This document shows, piece by piece, positions 11,653-20,738 of a stretch of DNA of 64,000 nt. Origin of the DNA: Poa pratensis (lineage: Eukaryota; Streptophyta; Magnoliopsida; Poales; Poaceae). The position numbers and the translations under genes are program-made. The DNA is taken from the NCBI GenBank assembly GCA_947311845.1, contig CAMZMU010000041.1:116710796-116774795 (forward strand), read 5' to 3'. Each line of letters begins with the position of its first letter. Positions within the stretch are counted from its first letter, which is position 1. The notes under the pieces were generated by a model, which was not told the origin of the DNA, ran no database searches, and was given only the letters and a program-made list of their open reading frames with translations.

Positions 11653-13017
11653 ATGCCGCTGCCACCGACGACGCTACCGGACGAGCTTCTCAAGGAGATC
11701 TTCCTCCGCCTCCCTCCGGACGAGCCCGCGTGCCTCGTGCGCGCCTCGCTCGCCAGCAAGCTCTGGCTCGGCCTCCTCACCGGCCCTGCCTTACGGCGAG
11801 CACCACGGCGGCGCTCCACCCATGCTCGGCTTCCTTCTCTCCTACTTCGACATGGAGAAACACCCCGCCCCACATTTCGTCTCCACCGCGAAATTGGGCG
11901 CACGCATCCCCGACAAATCCGACTGGGGGCAGAGGAAATACGAGTCGCTGGACTGCCGCCATGGCCGGGTTCTTCTTGCGGATAAATCTGCGGGATTCAG
12001 CGAGCTCGCCGTTTGGGACCCGATGACGGGCTGCCGGAGGGATCTGGGCACGCCCTCAAAAGCTTGGCCCTCGGAGCTGCGGTGCTCTGCGCCATCACCT
12101 GGTGCGACCACCGCGCCTGTCATCAGGGCCCCTTCCGGGTGCTCTTATTCAGGAAGAGCAGGATTTATCGTTTTTCTACATAAGCGTGGGTGTACTCCTC
12201 GGAGACAGAAGAGTGGAGCGAGCCGTGCTCTCCTCTTCATTCTGGGTATTATCCATTCCTCTCAATGCCCTCTCTCCTCTTCGGAAACGCAGTTTACCGC
12301 AAGATGTTTTGTCCTGAATCTGGTCACACTGCAATTCTCAAGTACGATATCGCTTCTAATTGCATGTCGCTGCTTGATGGGCCGCAGGGGGTTGTGATTG
12401 CTAGGTCAGCTATGCTCATGGCGATGGAGGATGAGACTCTAGGGTTCACATATTTGGATTGCTTTACCCTCTGTCGGTGGTCAAGGCAGATCCGTTCTGA
12501 TGGAGTCCCGACATGGACTCAACGTAGAGTTGTGGATCTCAAGGAACTTCTCCCCATTCAAAACCCAAGAGAAACTTTAGGCTGATTGGATTTATGGAGG
12601 GGAGTGGTATCATATTCGTGACCACGGACCTTGGCATCTACGAGATTAATCTCAATTCGCTAGAGTGGAAGAAGCTATGGAAGAGAGAAAACATTCGAAC
12701 TTTGATTCCGTACATGACTTATTACAATCCGCCAGGTATATCCATATGTACTTTCTATTGTGATTTGAGAATGATTCTAATATATCTGTCAGTGGAAACA
12801 AGATATTTAATGCTTAACCGGATCAAAAGCTGTATACAATGTTTCAATTTGTGAGAATATATGTGCTTCAGCAGATGTTGAGTTCTATCTATACTTGAAT
12901 GTTACGCCTACTCATGATTATGCCTATTTTATTGGCAACTTTAGATAGTATCATGTCAGCTCCTTTTAACATCACAGTGAAAATTCTTTGTTTACAGAGA
13001 GAGTGACCCCTCTGTAA
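11653..13017 (+). pseudogene. F-box protein gene, copy 1 (frameshifted)
   Basis: The ATG at 11653 is followed by an F-box (LPDELLKEIFLRLPPDEPA, then SKLWLGLLTGP). F-box proteins are substrate adaptors of SCF ubiquitin ligases and bind SKP1 through this motif. The C-terminal part matches copies 2 and 3 (DCRHGRV, CDHRACH, KELLPIQNP, TDLGIYEI, IRTLIPYM) and resembles grass F-box-associated regions. Breaks: a frameshift near 11790, a return to the first frame near 12050, TAA at 12181, and another shift near 12582. A GT donor after 12735 and an AG before 12998 give a tiny last exon with TAA at 13015-13017. The intron position is shared with copies 2 and 3. With at least three frameshifts and a stop, this copy is almost certainly non-coding, unless the sequence carries errors. 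Confidence 0.85.
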
Positions 13018-13739
13018 GGCAGTACATTGACAACACATGGTTTAAATTTGCTCAAGGGCAGGAGGCCGCTCTCATCAACAAGAGAGATGACAAACTTGGA
13101 TGCGACAAGAATATTATGATGAAATATGCCACTATTTACTTTCTAGTTTGGTGAAATGGTGTTTGTTTTCTTGAGAAACTGTTGCCGGCTTTTGTCAACA
13201 AGCTTGATAATGCACCCATGTTGTTGCCATTGTAAGAGCATCTCCACCGGCGCCCTCCAAACGGCCCCCAAAGGCCCAATGGGGGGTCTGGACCAAAAAA
13301 AAACGCCGCAGCGGCACCCCCCAAACGTGTCCGCCCTCCAAATTTGTGTCCGGGCCCCCCAACCCACCCGCCGAACTTGGGGGCCTGCCTGGGTGCGCCG
13401 GACATTGTCCGGTCACCCCACCCGACAGGCGGCCCCCACCCGTCATTGAGACAAGTAGTCGTGACGCCGGTACGCGAAGTCGTGTCGCCAGTTCCCAAGC
13501 GACGGGATGCCGCTCGCCAGTTCCCAATGCGACGGGACGCCGGACTGCAGCACGCCTAGCAATTACTCCGGCGACACAACGCGGCGCATTTACGGCGTCG
13601 CCGCCCTTCGGCCAAGGATTAAAGGTGACACCCCTCAAGACTCGCCGTGCACATCCCTCGCCTCGCCTCCCCCTCGCCTCGCCGTGCACATCCCCTCTCC
13701 TCGCCTTGCCTCCTCCTCGTCGTGCACATCCTCCCCGCG

Positions 13740-14270
13740 ATGGCTCGTGGCGCAGGCGGAGGGCGCCGAGGCCGGCCACGTGGTAGTCGTGCTCGCAAGC
13801 CGGCCACAGGTGGCCGCGGCAACGCGGCCAACGCCACGGACGCCCCACCTCCCTATTGTGAGGGCATGGAGGGCTGCGAGTTCATGGTGACCCTCCGCGG
13901 CCATGTCCGGCGCCGTCTTCACTTCCCTCGGTGCCTCCGAGGCGAACTGAGGGGCTTCTGGCTGCGAATGGATGGATGCCGCAACGAGGAGGATGGCGTC
14001 GTCTTTCTGTCAAACGGGTGGAGGTCCTTCGCCCGCCGCCACCGCGTCCAGCCGGGGTTTCGGCTTGTCTTCAAGTTCGACGGGGATTCAACCCTCCTCG
14101 TCAAGATCTTCGAGCTGTGCGGGCGCAAGGCCTGCTGCGAGGAGAGCGGGAACAGCGGCAAGTCATCTGCTAGCGACGAGGCCAGCGACAAGGGCATCCG
14201 CGCCGATGGTGATGACGACGATGACGACACGAGCTCGTCGTCGGTGAAGCTTGAAGAGGAATCGGACTAG
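13740..14270 (+). CDS. Short B3-domain protein, 176 aa, inside a TIR element
   Basis: The ORF opens at ATG 13740 and ends with TAG at 14268-14270. Residues 1-45 are a basic Gly/Arg/Ala-rich leader that could act as a nuclear signal. Residues about 48-125 read as one B3 DNA-binding domain: CEFMVTLRG, LHFPRCLRGEL, LSNGWRSFARRH, and VQPGFRLVFKFDG followed by LLVKIFEL, in the usual order of B3 strands. The tail is acidic with an Asp run (DGDDDDDD) and Ser/Glu, like an activation region. B3 proteins are plant-specific transcription factors. The ORF is intact while the nearby F-box genes are broken. It lies wholly between Harbinger-like TIRs, so it probably moves with the element. GC-rich codons differ from the flanks. 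Expression is unknown, and the longer in-frame extension upstream looks like leader sequence. Confidence 0.7.
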   Translation: MARGAGGGRRGRPRGSRARKPATGGRGNAANATDAPPPYCEGMEGCEFMVTLRGHVRRRLHFPRCLRGELRGFWLRMDGCRNEEDGVVFLSNGWRSFARRHRVQPGFRLVFKFDGDSTLLVKIFELCGRKACCEESGNSGKSSASDEASDKGIRADGDDDDDDTSSSSVKLEEESD

Positions 14271-14549
14271 CCGGCGACGAGCTCTCTCCGTCTGCGCCGG
14301 CCTGCTGCATCTCCCGTCTAGTAAAGTTAGGGCTTTTGGCTGCTTTTGTTAAATCTGTAGGTTACTTTGGGATCGAGAAACTCTCGTAATGAAGAAGAAA
14401 CAATTTGGTTCCATGTGCTATAGTCTGCTTTTGTTATGCTCTTTACTATGCTCGTTATGCTCGGGGTCGCCGGTTTGGGGGGCGCCGCTGTGGCACTCGC
14501 CCAGCAAATTCGCGGACACATGTCCGGCGCCCCCAAATGGGGTCCAATT

Positions 14550-14572
14550 GGGGGGGGGGGGGGGGGGGGGGG
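14550..14572 (+). repeat. G23 homopolymer
   Basis: A run of 23 G lies just inside the right end of the Harbinger-like element. It is possible G-quadruplex DNA and its length may not be exact. Confidence 0.9.
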
Positions 14573-14614
14573 TGCCGGACACATATTTGCTGGGTGCCGA
14601 TGGAGATGCTCTAA

Positions 14615-15172
14615 GGGGGTGAATGGATTATCTTGTAATGACCTCCAGTTTCTTGCAGCAGCAACAACCATGTCCTCTTTGCTCAATTACTAGCGCTGAT
14701 TCAGTATCTTGTACCTGGTCAACCATTAATTGCACAGCGTAATATGTTTTTAGCTGCTCCATAGCAATCTTTATGTGGCATGTAATAGTAATAGTATGCT
14801 TGTTTCTCTTGAAGAAATACTAGTTTTTGTAATGGTGCTTCGTCTGGCAAACTGAATCTTTGCACTGTGGCTTTCCTCTTGGTTTTGCAAAAAGGTGTTC
14901 AGTTCATGTTGTGCTGAGAAGCTTCTCCATGGAACTGCGTTTTGGTGAGTTAATTTTGTGAGCCTGCAGGTGTGTCCTGATGCTGTAATTAAGCTTGTGT
15001 TGTCCGACTAAGTTTCAGCAGTGGAAACCTTCGTGTAAAACTCTGAAACATGTTGTACATGCCTGAGCTCCTTTGATAGTTTTTTTTTTCCTTTTTTATC
15101 TGTAGGATATGCATTATGCTGATATCACAATTTTGCAGGCCACTTCAGGTACTGATTTCTATCGCACAAGAC
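14615..15172 (+). repeat. 3' flank of F-box copy 1, shared with the 47-48 kb region
   Basis: No gene is seen. 14615-14690 continues the F-box flank interrupted by the Harbinger-like element (TTTCTTGCAGCAGCA...). From about 14980 the sequence matches the reverse complement of 47115-46980 (GTGGAAACCTT, TGTACATGCCTGAG, TACTGATTTCTATC, CACAAGACCAAG). It is then cut by the Copia insertion and resumes at 40865. Confidence 0.7.
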
Positions 15173-15177
15173 CAAGT

Positions 15178-15630
15178 TGTTGGATATTCTGGTGTGATAT
15201 AGGCTGCTCTCACTCTTAGGGCAAAAGTCAAATATTACGGCTACTACAGTAGGTCGGCACTACAGTAAAGATGCTACAGTAGCTCTAATGTGTTGTCTTA
15301 ATCGGAGACATCCAATTCTGATCCAACGGTGCTAGTTCCCTAGTGTATAGTGCTAAACAAAAATAAAAGGGATAGATAACCCTAAAGGAGAAGGAGAACA
15401 CGGTAGAAAGCTCTCTCTGCCTCTCTCACTCACTCTCCAACTTTCTAACTATCAAAGCCACCGATTAGGCAAGCACTAGAACACTAGGAAGAACTAAGCA
15501 CTAATTGCTCCATCTTTGTGTGAGCAAGATTTGAAGGCATGGCATCATCATCTTCAGATCAAGATAATTCTTTTATCCATCTTTATTTTGTGGCTCAAAA
15601 TTGAGCTAGTTGATCCTATAAGTCTTAACA
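15178..15630 (+). repeat. Copia 5' LTR
   Basis: It starts TGTTGGATATTC and ends AGTCTTAACA, 453 bp. It contains an ATG at 15539-15541 that begins the spliced gag leader exon. In this LTR the donor after that exon reads CAAG|AT instead of CAAG|GT (15564-15565). Confidence 0.95.
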
Positions 15631-16216
15631 ATGGTATCAGAGCCACTAGCTTCAAGTTTGAGCTCTCCTAAGCTCAAATTCTTGCTTGATCTGTTAAGTT
15701 TATGTGTTAAAGTTCAAGAACATCAAGTTTTGTTGCTGCTATCAAGCATGGTTTTGCTGTTCTATTAAGTTGTTCTTCCTAGTGATGATCATGTTTTGCT
15801 ATAGCCCTGTTCTTGTTAAGTTTTTAGCCCTAAACCTTGAAGATATCAATACTGATGGATTAAATTAAGGCTCTAGGGTTTGCAATTGATGAAATTAAGT
15901 GGGATTGATGTTTCTCAGCAAGCTTTTAAGTAAAATTCCCAATTTCTTGAAACCCTAGAACTGAAATTCCTCTAATTCTTTAAGTTTCCCTCTGTAATTA
16001 AGCTAGGGTTTTCGAATTAAGCAAGTTTTAGAGGGGAATTGCTCTTTTGATGCAGTTTTTAAAGAAATCCCCAAATTTTCCGAAACCCTAGATCAAGAAA
16101 TTCCCCAAATTGAAGAACCCTAACCCTAATTTAAGGGCCTCGTCGTCGTCGCTCATGGGCCTCGTCGTCGTCGCTGGCCACGGCAGCGTCGAAGCCACCA
16201 ACTAATGTTGGCAAGG
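15611..16216 (+). repeat. Copia leader segment, copy 1 of an internal duplication
   Basis: It matches 34167-34778. Both start at TGATCCTATAAG, 20 bases before the LTR end, and both include the primer-binding site and about 585 bases of leader. They differ at about five positions plus a patch near 16140: copy 1 has a GGCCTCGTCGTCGTCGCT duplication, whereas copy 2 has a different sequence containing ATGGCGGTGG. Copy 1 ends abruptly at truncated Gypsy DNA. Confidence 0.85.
15632..15644 (+). promoter_or_regulatory. Copia primer-binding site
   Basis: TGGTATCAGAGCC directly follows the 5' LTR. It is complementary to the 3' end of plant initiator methionine tRNA, the usual primer for Copia reverse transcription. 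Confidence 0.9.
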
Positions 16217-16530
16217 CTCGACACACCGTTGCAACAACTCGGTTACGCTTCTTTTATAGAGCTCCTTGTTGATGATGGTGTACGCCTTGGCCCTCCTTTG
16301 AATTCTCCTAGCCTCGGTTGTGTCACCTGGCAAGCTTCCCTCTGTTATGAACTTCATGATTTGCTCCGCCCATTCCGGCACTGGGTGCAAAGGAAAAAAA
16401 TTCTCGTCCACCTCCATTGGTTCGGCCACCATAATCTCCTCCATTATTTCCTCCACCATCCTGCGACCAGTCCCCGAGTTTTGATGAGCAGTCCCCGAGG
16501 TTCGGTGCGCAGTCCCGAGCTCTGCCACGC
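16217..16530 (-). pseudogene. 3' remnant of the truncated Gypsy pol (RNase H-integrase linker)
   Basis: The minus strand encodes a linker with VPEWAEQIMKFITEGSLP and ELYKRSVTELLQRCV. It is the segment that in the intact relative at 22.7-22.85 kb (YLLRGELP, ELYKRSVSGVFQRCV) precedes the integrase zinc finger. It stops before that finger. Confidence 0.8.
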
Positions 16531-17122
16531 TGATGGGGGGATAATAACCCGGTAGGCCCATGAAGAGGAAAACATGACCCGCCAGGCAGGAGGCCCGGCG
16601 AGCCAGTTAACCCTCAGCATAGGCCGGGTTATGGTGCTGGGCCGGTATCTTGGCGATGACCCGGCTATTCATGAAGAGTATTCCAGAAGGTCCAGAGGCG
16701 GTTCAAGAGGCGGTTCTATACTTGGAATACACGAAGGATAAAGGAGTAGTAGTAGGACTCAGAGTTCGGGTAGAACCCGGCTTATCATGTACGCGACCAG
16801 GAGGCCCGGTATCTATATAAACCGGCTCCAGGCCCTTAGACAAGAGGACCTTTTCGTAACCCCAAGCTTTAGGCGAGAGACATACAATCCTTGTAACCTA
16901 GATCGAGATCCGGCTCTGTTGTAGTAGCCGGGTTATCGAGACAGAGATCGAGATTAATAATAAGATAGCAGGAAGTAGGTCTTTATCTCCAATGGAGAGG
17001 CCGAACCTGGGTAAACCTTTGTCCCCTGCCGTGCTAAACAAACATCCAGACACCAGAGTCGCCTTGCCCAAAAGTTTAAGCTACCCTCAAGTAGCATCTG
17101 CCGTGTTTTCTACCCCACGACA
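16531..17122 (+). repeat. 5' LTR of the young Gypsy element
   Basis: It starts TGATGGGGGG and ends CCCCACGACA. It has a TATA box at 16814-16821 and an ATG at 16992 that opens a frame through the primer-binding site into gag. Confidence 0.95.
16814..16821 (+). promoter_or_regulatory. TATA box in the Gypsy 5' LTR
   Basis: TATATAAA lies 283 bases into the LTR and is repeated at 27277-27284 in the 3' LTR. It is the likely promoter of the genomic RNA. Confidence 0.7.
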
Positions 17123-17124
17123 GT

Positions 17125-17139
17125 TGGCGCCGTCTGTGG
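17125..17139 (+). promoter_or_regulatory. Gypsy primer-binding site
   Basis: TGGCGCCGTCTGTGG begins two bases after the LTR end, in the usual position and form for plant Gypsy elements. Confidence 0.85.
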
Positions 17140-17165
17140 GAATCGCGTCCAAGGGTGTCACCATC

Positions 17166-18880
17166 ATGGGTGAAGCAAGGCAAGGGGTCGAAAACTTCGT
17201 CTTTGGCCAGATCACAACCAATGAGCAAGGAGAGCTCATCGTTGATGATTTTGGCTGGGGACCGGACTCGGATCTACTAGAATCAGGTGATGTTATTCCA
17301 ATTGGCAAAGTTAATGTTTTTGTGGGCATGATTACAACTAGATTGCTAGTGATGGAGATTATGAATCTGTGTCAGGAGCCGCCACAATTGTTCAATCTGA
17401 TGGAGAGGAATCAGTTGGCACAGCTGAAGTTGATGGGGTCCTGAACACGCTGGAGGAACGGCTGGATGACCCGGCAGGAATCCCGGGCGACGCGGTGGAA
17501 CGAGCCGGGTCGGAATCAATCTTGCCCCTGTTCGAAGGCCGGTTTGGGTATGATGTAGAAGAAGAGGATGATGAGGAACAAGAGTCAAGTCCAAGCCCGG
17601 TACGTAGGGTAGCGGTGTACACCGCGCCTTCGTCCAGCATGCAACCGTCACCATCAGCTGTTGTTCCACCGGCCTTCACCCCGGGTCAACAGCAGCTGCC
17701 CCCAATTCTGGAGTTGGCAGAACAGAGGGTTGATGGAGAGCCGGCTTCGGTCTCAGAGGAAAGCGAGGGTACGGCAAGATACAGAAACAGTTTTGGGTTC
17801 CTGCATAACCGGGCCCAAGGAGAGGAAAGAAGTAACATAGCAGCTGCCCCGGCCTTGTTTAACAATGGCCTGGTCTTAGATCCATCAGCACTTACAAGGT
17901 TGGTTACTCCAGAAAACGCAGCAGTTAGAGCAATGGAATTGGATACAGCACGCCGAGCGTTGGAGCAGATGCGCAGGGACGCCGAGGCAGAGAGGCAAGA
18001 AATAGAAGCGAGAAAGAAGCAAATAGAAGAAGAGGAAAATCGTCTCAACGAGGCAACCCGGGCACACCGGAGGAGGCATCAAAGCCGGCTGGGCCTTGGG
18101 GAAAATATAGCAAACCCAGTGCCTGTGGCAGCATTGTTCAGAACTCCAGAAGACCAGCCTATTGGCGCAACTCAGGTGGCACCAGTGGCTAGGGCAAGTA
18201 CAGAGCAGAATAGAGGAACAGCGAGAACTGATGTAGCAGCAACAGCAGCGCCGGGTTTGCCCGCTGGAGGAGCCAGGGGAAATCCGGGTCTGCCGCCTAG
18301 AACACCGAGGTTTCACACGCCGGTGGGTCACTATTCAAATCCAGCGGATAACGTGTATGCAGCAACTCTGGCACTTGATCGTATTCCATTAGGAGATACA
18401 CCAGCAGAGATTGAAGCCCGGCGTGCCATAGATATGTTACGTACTGCAGTAGTTCAGCAGACGCAGTATTCAAGAGAGAAAAGTGCGTTGCATTCTACAA
18501 CGTATCGTAGTAGGAGCCGCAATGGAGGAAACCCGCCGTTGGCCGGGCCTGCAGCAGCACAGCAGCCAAACCCGCCCCAGCAAATCAGAATCAAAATAAT
18601 CAGCAGCATCAACCCGCCCCAGCAATTTCTATAGCACAGCAGATAGTTAATAGATCACGTGCAGGGAGAAGTGCAGGTAATGCAAACCCGGTAGTACCTG
18701 CAGCAGGAGTACCTCAAGGAGGACCGGGCCCTGCGCCAGCCGCGTCTGCAAGCTCACCCGGTAATGTCAATGTTTCAGCAAGTTCTTCTAGTTTAGCCGG
18801 GCCAAAATGTCTTTCAGATTCCATCAGAGCAGAACCTTTCCCTGAGAAGTTCAAGAGCCAAGCAAGATATCCAACTATGA
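17166..18880 (+). pseudogene. Gag N-terminal part of the young Gypsy element (frameshifted)
   Basis: The frame starts at ATG 17166 (MGEARQGVENFVFG), or upstream in the LTR at 16992. It switches frame near 17340, where an in-frame TAG also occurs. The frame 17369-18634 encodes an acidic N-terminal region, then a Glu/Arg-rich stretch near 17930-18090 likely to form a coiled coil (RRDAEAERQEIEARKKQIEEEE), then Pro/Gln/Asn-rich sequence. A further shift falls near 18600 and another near 18870, just before the core gag domain. Tat gag proteins form the virus-like particle. The breaks preclude one continuous protein from this copy. Confidence 0.75.
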
Positions 18881-18887
18881 ACCTAGC

Positions 18888-20738
18888 ATGGACCCAGCCA
18901 GTTGGTTGAGCAGTTATGAGATGGCAATGTGTATACGCAATGCCACAGAGAATGTTTGCGCCAAGTACATGTATTTGATGATGAGTGATGGAGCAGCAAA
19001 GTTGTGGTTTAAAAATCTACCAGAGAAGTCCATTAATTCCTGGGATGAGTTGAAGGCAGTTTTCACCAAGCATTTTCAAGGTACGTGCAAGCGTTTGTTT
19101 TCCATCGAGGATCTTGATCGTTGTATACAGAAAAAAGGCGAGTCAGCACGTCATTGGATGGGCCGGGTCACGGAAATCTTGCACTCCTCATCTGGTATCG
19201 AGCCAAAGGACGCAATTTCATCAATGGAGAAAACTTGTAAGTATGCACCACTTGTCCAGAAGCTGGGTCGCATGAAGGAAGGGCACCGGGTTAAACCGGT
19301 CACCATGGCAGAGTTGATGGATGCTTGCAACAGGCATGCAGCCACAGACAAGACTCAGGATGAGCCTGAGGAGGAGAAGGGGAAAGGCACGGCAAATAAT
19401 GGTGGAAGGAACAATAATGGCTCGGGTAACAACAATAACAGTAACCAGAATCAGCATAAGCGAGGTCACAATGATGGTAGTTCAGAGTTAGTGGCAAATA
19501 CCAATGCCGGGTTTCAGAGGCAAAGGATGGATGGGAATTATCAGGAAAACAGAGGATATCAGGAAAACAGGGGTTATCAGGAAAACAGGGGTTCTCAAGG
19601 CAACAATTGGAATTACAACAGTGGAAATAATTACCAAGGATCGCGTCCAATGAGTAATGAGGAGGCCTTCAGGATGCCGTGTCCTCGTCATAGTAAGAAC
19701 GGCAGAGCCGCCAATCATTCTTTGGCTCAGTGTGTGGATCTGAACAGGTGGAAAAACAATGAGGTGCAGAGAGCTTTGCAAGGAGCAAATAGAAGTGGAG
19801 GACCCGGCACGGGTGGTAACCCGGCCTCGGGACCTTTGACTGGAGCAAATGCGGTACCTACGGGAAATCCGGGTCAGAACCAAAATCAGAACACAAGTAA
19901 CCAAGGTGGATTTTCACAGCAGCCAAGGCAACTTGGTCAGTATCATATATACACAAGTGGCACAACCAAGAGAGAGAGGAAAATAGTCAAGAGGGCAGTT
20001 AACACAGTGGCTGCAGGAGTTCCGAGATATTTGAGGTGGTCAGAGCATACAGTTACTTGGAGTAGGGCGGATCATCCAGAGGTGGTGGAGCACCCGGGTC
20101 TTCTTGCGTTGGTTGTGGCTCCCCAAGTTCATGGTTTTGAGTTAAAGAAAGTGCTGATGGACGGTGGCAGTAGCATCAATATTTTGTACTGGGACACGTT
20201 TGTGCGCATGGGTTTGAAGGAGTCACAGTTGCAGAGAACGTCAACAATTTTTCATGGTATAGTTCCGGGAAAATCAGCCACACCAGAGGGTAAAATTTCA
20301 TTGGAGGTAGCTTTTGGTGAGTCTATCCATAACTTCAGATCAGAGTGGCTCACGTTTGAGGTGGTAAAGTTTCCAAGTCCATATCATGCATTGTTGGGAA
20401 GGCCGGCCTATGCCAAGTTCATGGCAAGGCCGTGTTACGTGTATCTCCAGTTGAAAATACCGGGTCCTCATGGGATCATTACAGTGCATGGTAACAGAGA
20501 TATTGCGGCAGAGTGTGATGAGGGGGATGCAGCCTTAGCAGAGCATGCTTGTGCTAAGGAGGAATTGAAAGCTTACAGAGCAAATCTTGACCCGCAGGAT
20601 AACACAGCACTTAAAAGGCCAACAACAGAGGATGATAGGGCAAAGTTCAAAGCTGCCAGAGATACAAAGATGGTGGATTTTGTGCCTGGAGATTCTTCCA
20701 AGCAGTTCGCCATTGGGACCAACTTGACTGATAAATAG
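18888..20738 (+). CDS. Gag core and protease region, young Gypsy element
   Basis: A 616-codon frame. Residues about 1-150 are the retrotransposon gag domain (MDPASWLSSYEMAM, KLWFKNLPEKSINSWDEL, FTKHFQGTCKR). An Asn-rich linker follows, with three tandem GYQENR units near residue 215. Residues about 260-275 hold a Cys/His motif (CPRHSK...NHSLAQC), the gag nucleic-acid-binding motif in variant form. The aspartic protease follows with LMDGGSSINIL, catalytic Asp at residue 425 (codon 20160-20162), and a LLGRPAYAKF motif near 20400. The frame ends at TAG 20736-20738, where the polyprotein would be expected to continue into RT in the same frame (ESALIEFIREN follows), so the stop probably arose by CAG to TAG. 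The first ATG shown is not the native start. Confidence 0.85.
   Translation: MDPASWLSSYEMAMCIRNATENVCAKYMYLMMSDGAAKLWFKNLPEKSINSWDELKAVFTKHFQGTCKRLFSIEDLDRCIQKKGESARHWMGRVTEILHSSSGIEPKDAISSMEKTCKYAPLVQKLGRMKEGHRVKPVTMAELMDACNRHAATDKTQDEPEEEKGKGTANNGGRNNNGSGNNNNSNQNQHKRGHNDGSSELVANTNAGFQRQRMDGNYQENRGYQENRGYQENRGSQGNNWNYNSGNNYQGSRPMSNEEAFRMPCPRHSKNGRAANHSLAQCVDLNRWKNNEVQRALQGANRSGGPGTGGNPASGPLTGANAVPTGNPGQNQNQNTSNQGGFSQQPRQLGQYHIYTSGTTKRERKIVKRAVNTVAAGVPRYLRWSEHTVTWSRADHPEVVEHPGLLALVVAPQVHGFELKKVLMDGGSSINILYWDTFVRMGLKESQLQRTSTIFHGIVPGKSATPEGKISLEVAFGESIHNFRSEWLTFEVVKFPSPYHALLGRPAYAKFMARPCYVYLQLKIPGPHGIITVHGNRDIAAECDEGDAALAEHACAKEELKAYRANLDPQDNTALKRPTTEDDRAKFKAARDTKMVDFVPGDSSKQFAIGTNLTDK

Larger units (their letters stand above)
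13236..14611. mobile_element. PIF/Harbinger-like TIR element carrying a B3 gene
   Basis: The ends are inverted repeats: GAGCATCTCCACCGG at the left, and at the right the reverse complement reads GAGCATCTCCATCGG. Both ends are flanked by TAA (13233-13235 and 14612-14614), the 3-bp target typical of PIF/Harbinger. The paralogous flank near 48.1 kb is uninterrupted at this point and so acts as an empty site. No transposase is present. Instead the middle holds an intact B3-domain ORF. This makes it a non-autonomous, gene-carrying element of the Pack-TIR kind. The superfamily call rests on TIR and target only. Confidence 0.75.

Noticed and set aside
16115..16135. CCCTAACCCTAA resembling plant telomere repeat
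   Set aside because: Only about two units, present in both copies of the Copia leader; it is element sequence, not an interstitial telomere.
17392..18331. Ser/Cys-rich minus-strand open frames
   Set aside because: They are antisense to the Gypsy gag region and have no splice or domain support, unlike the antisense gene at 24.5-26.5 kb.
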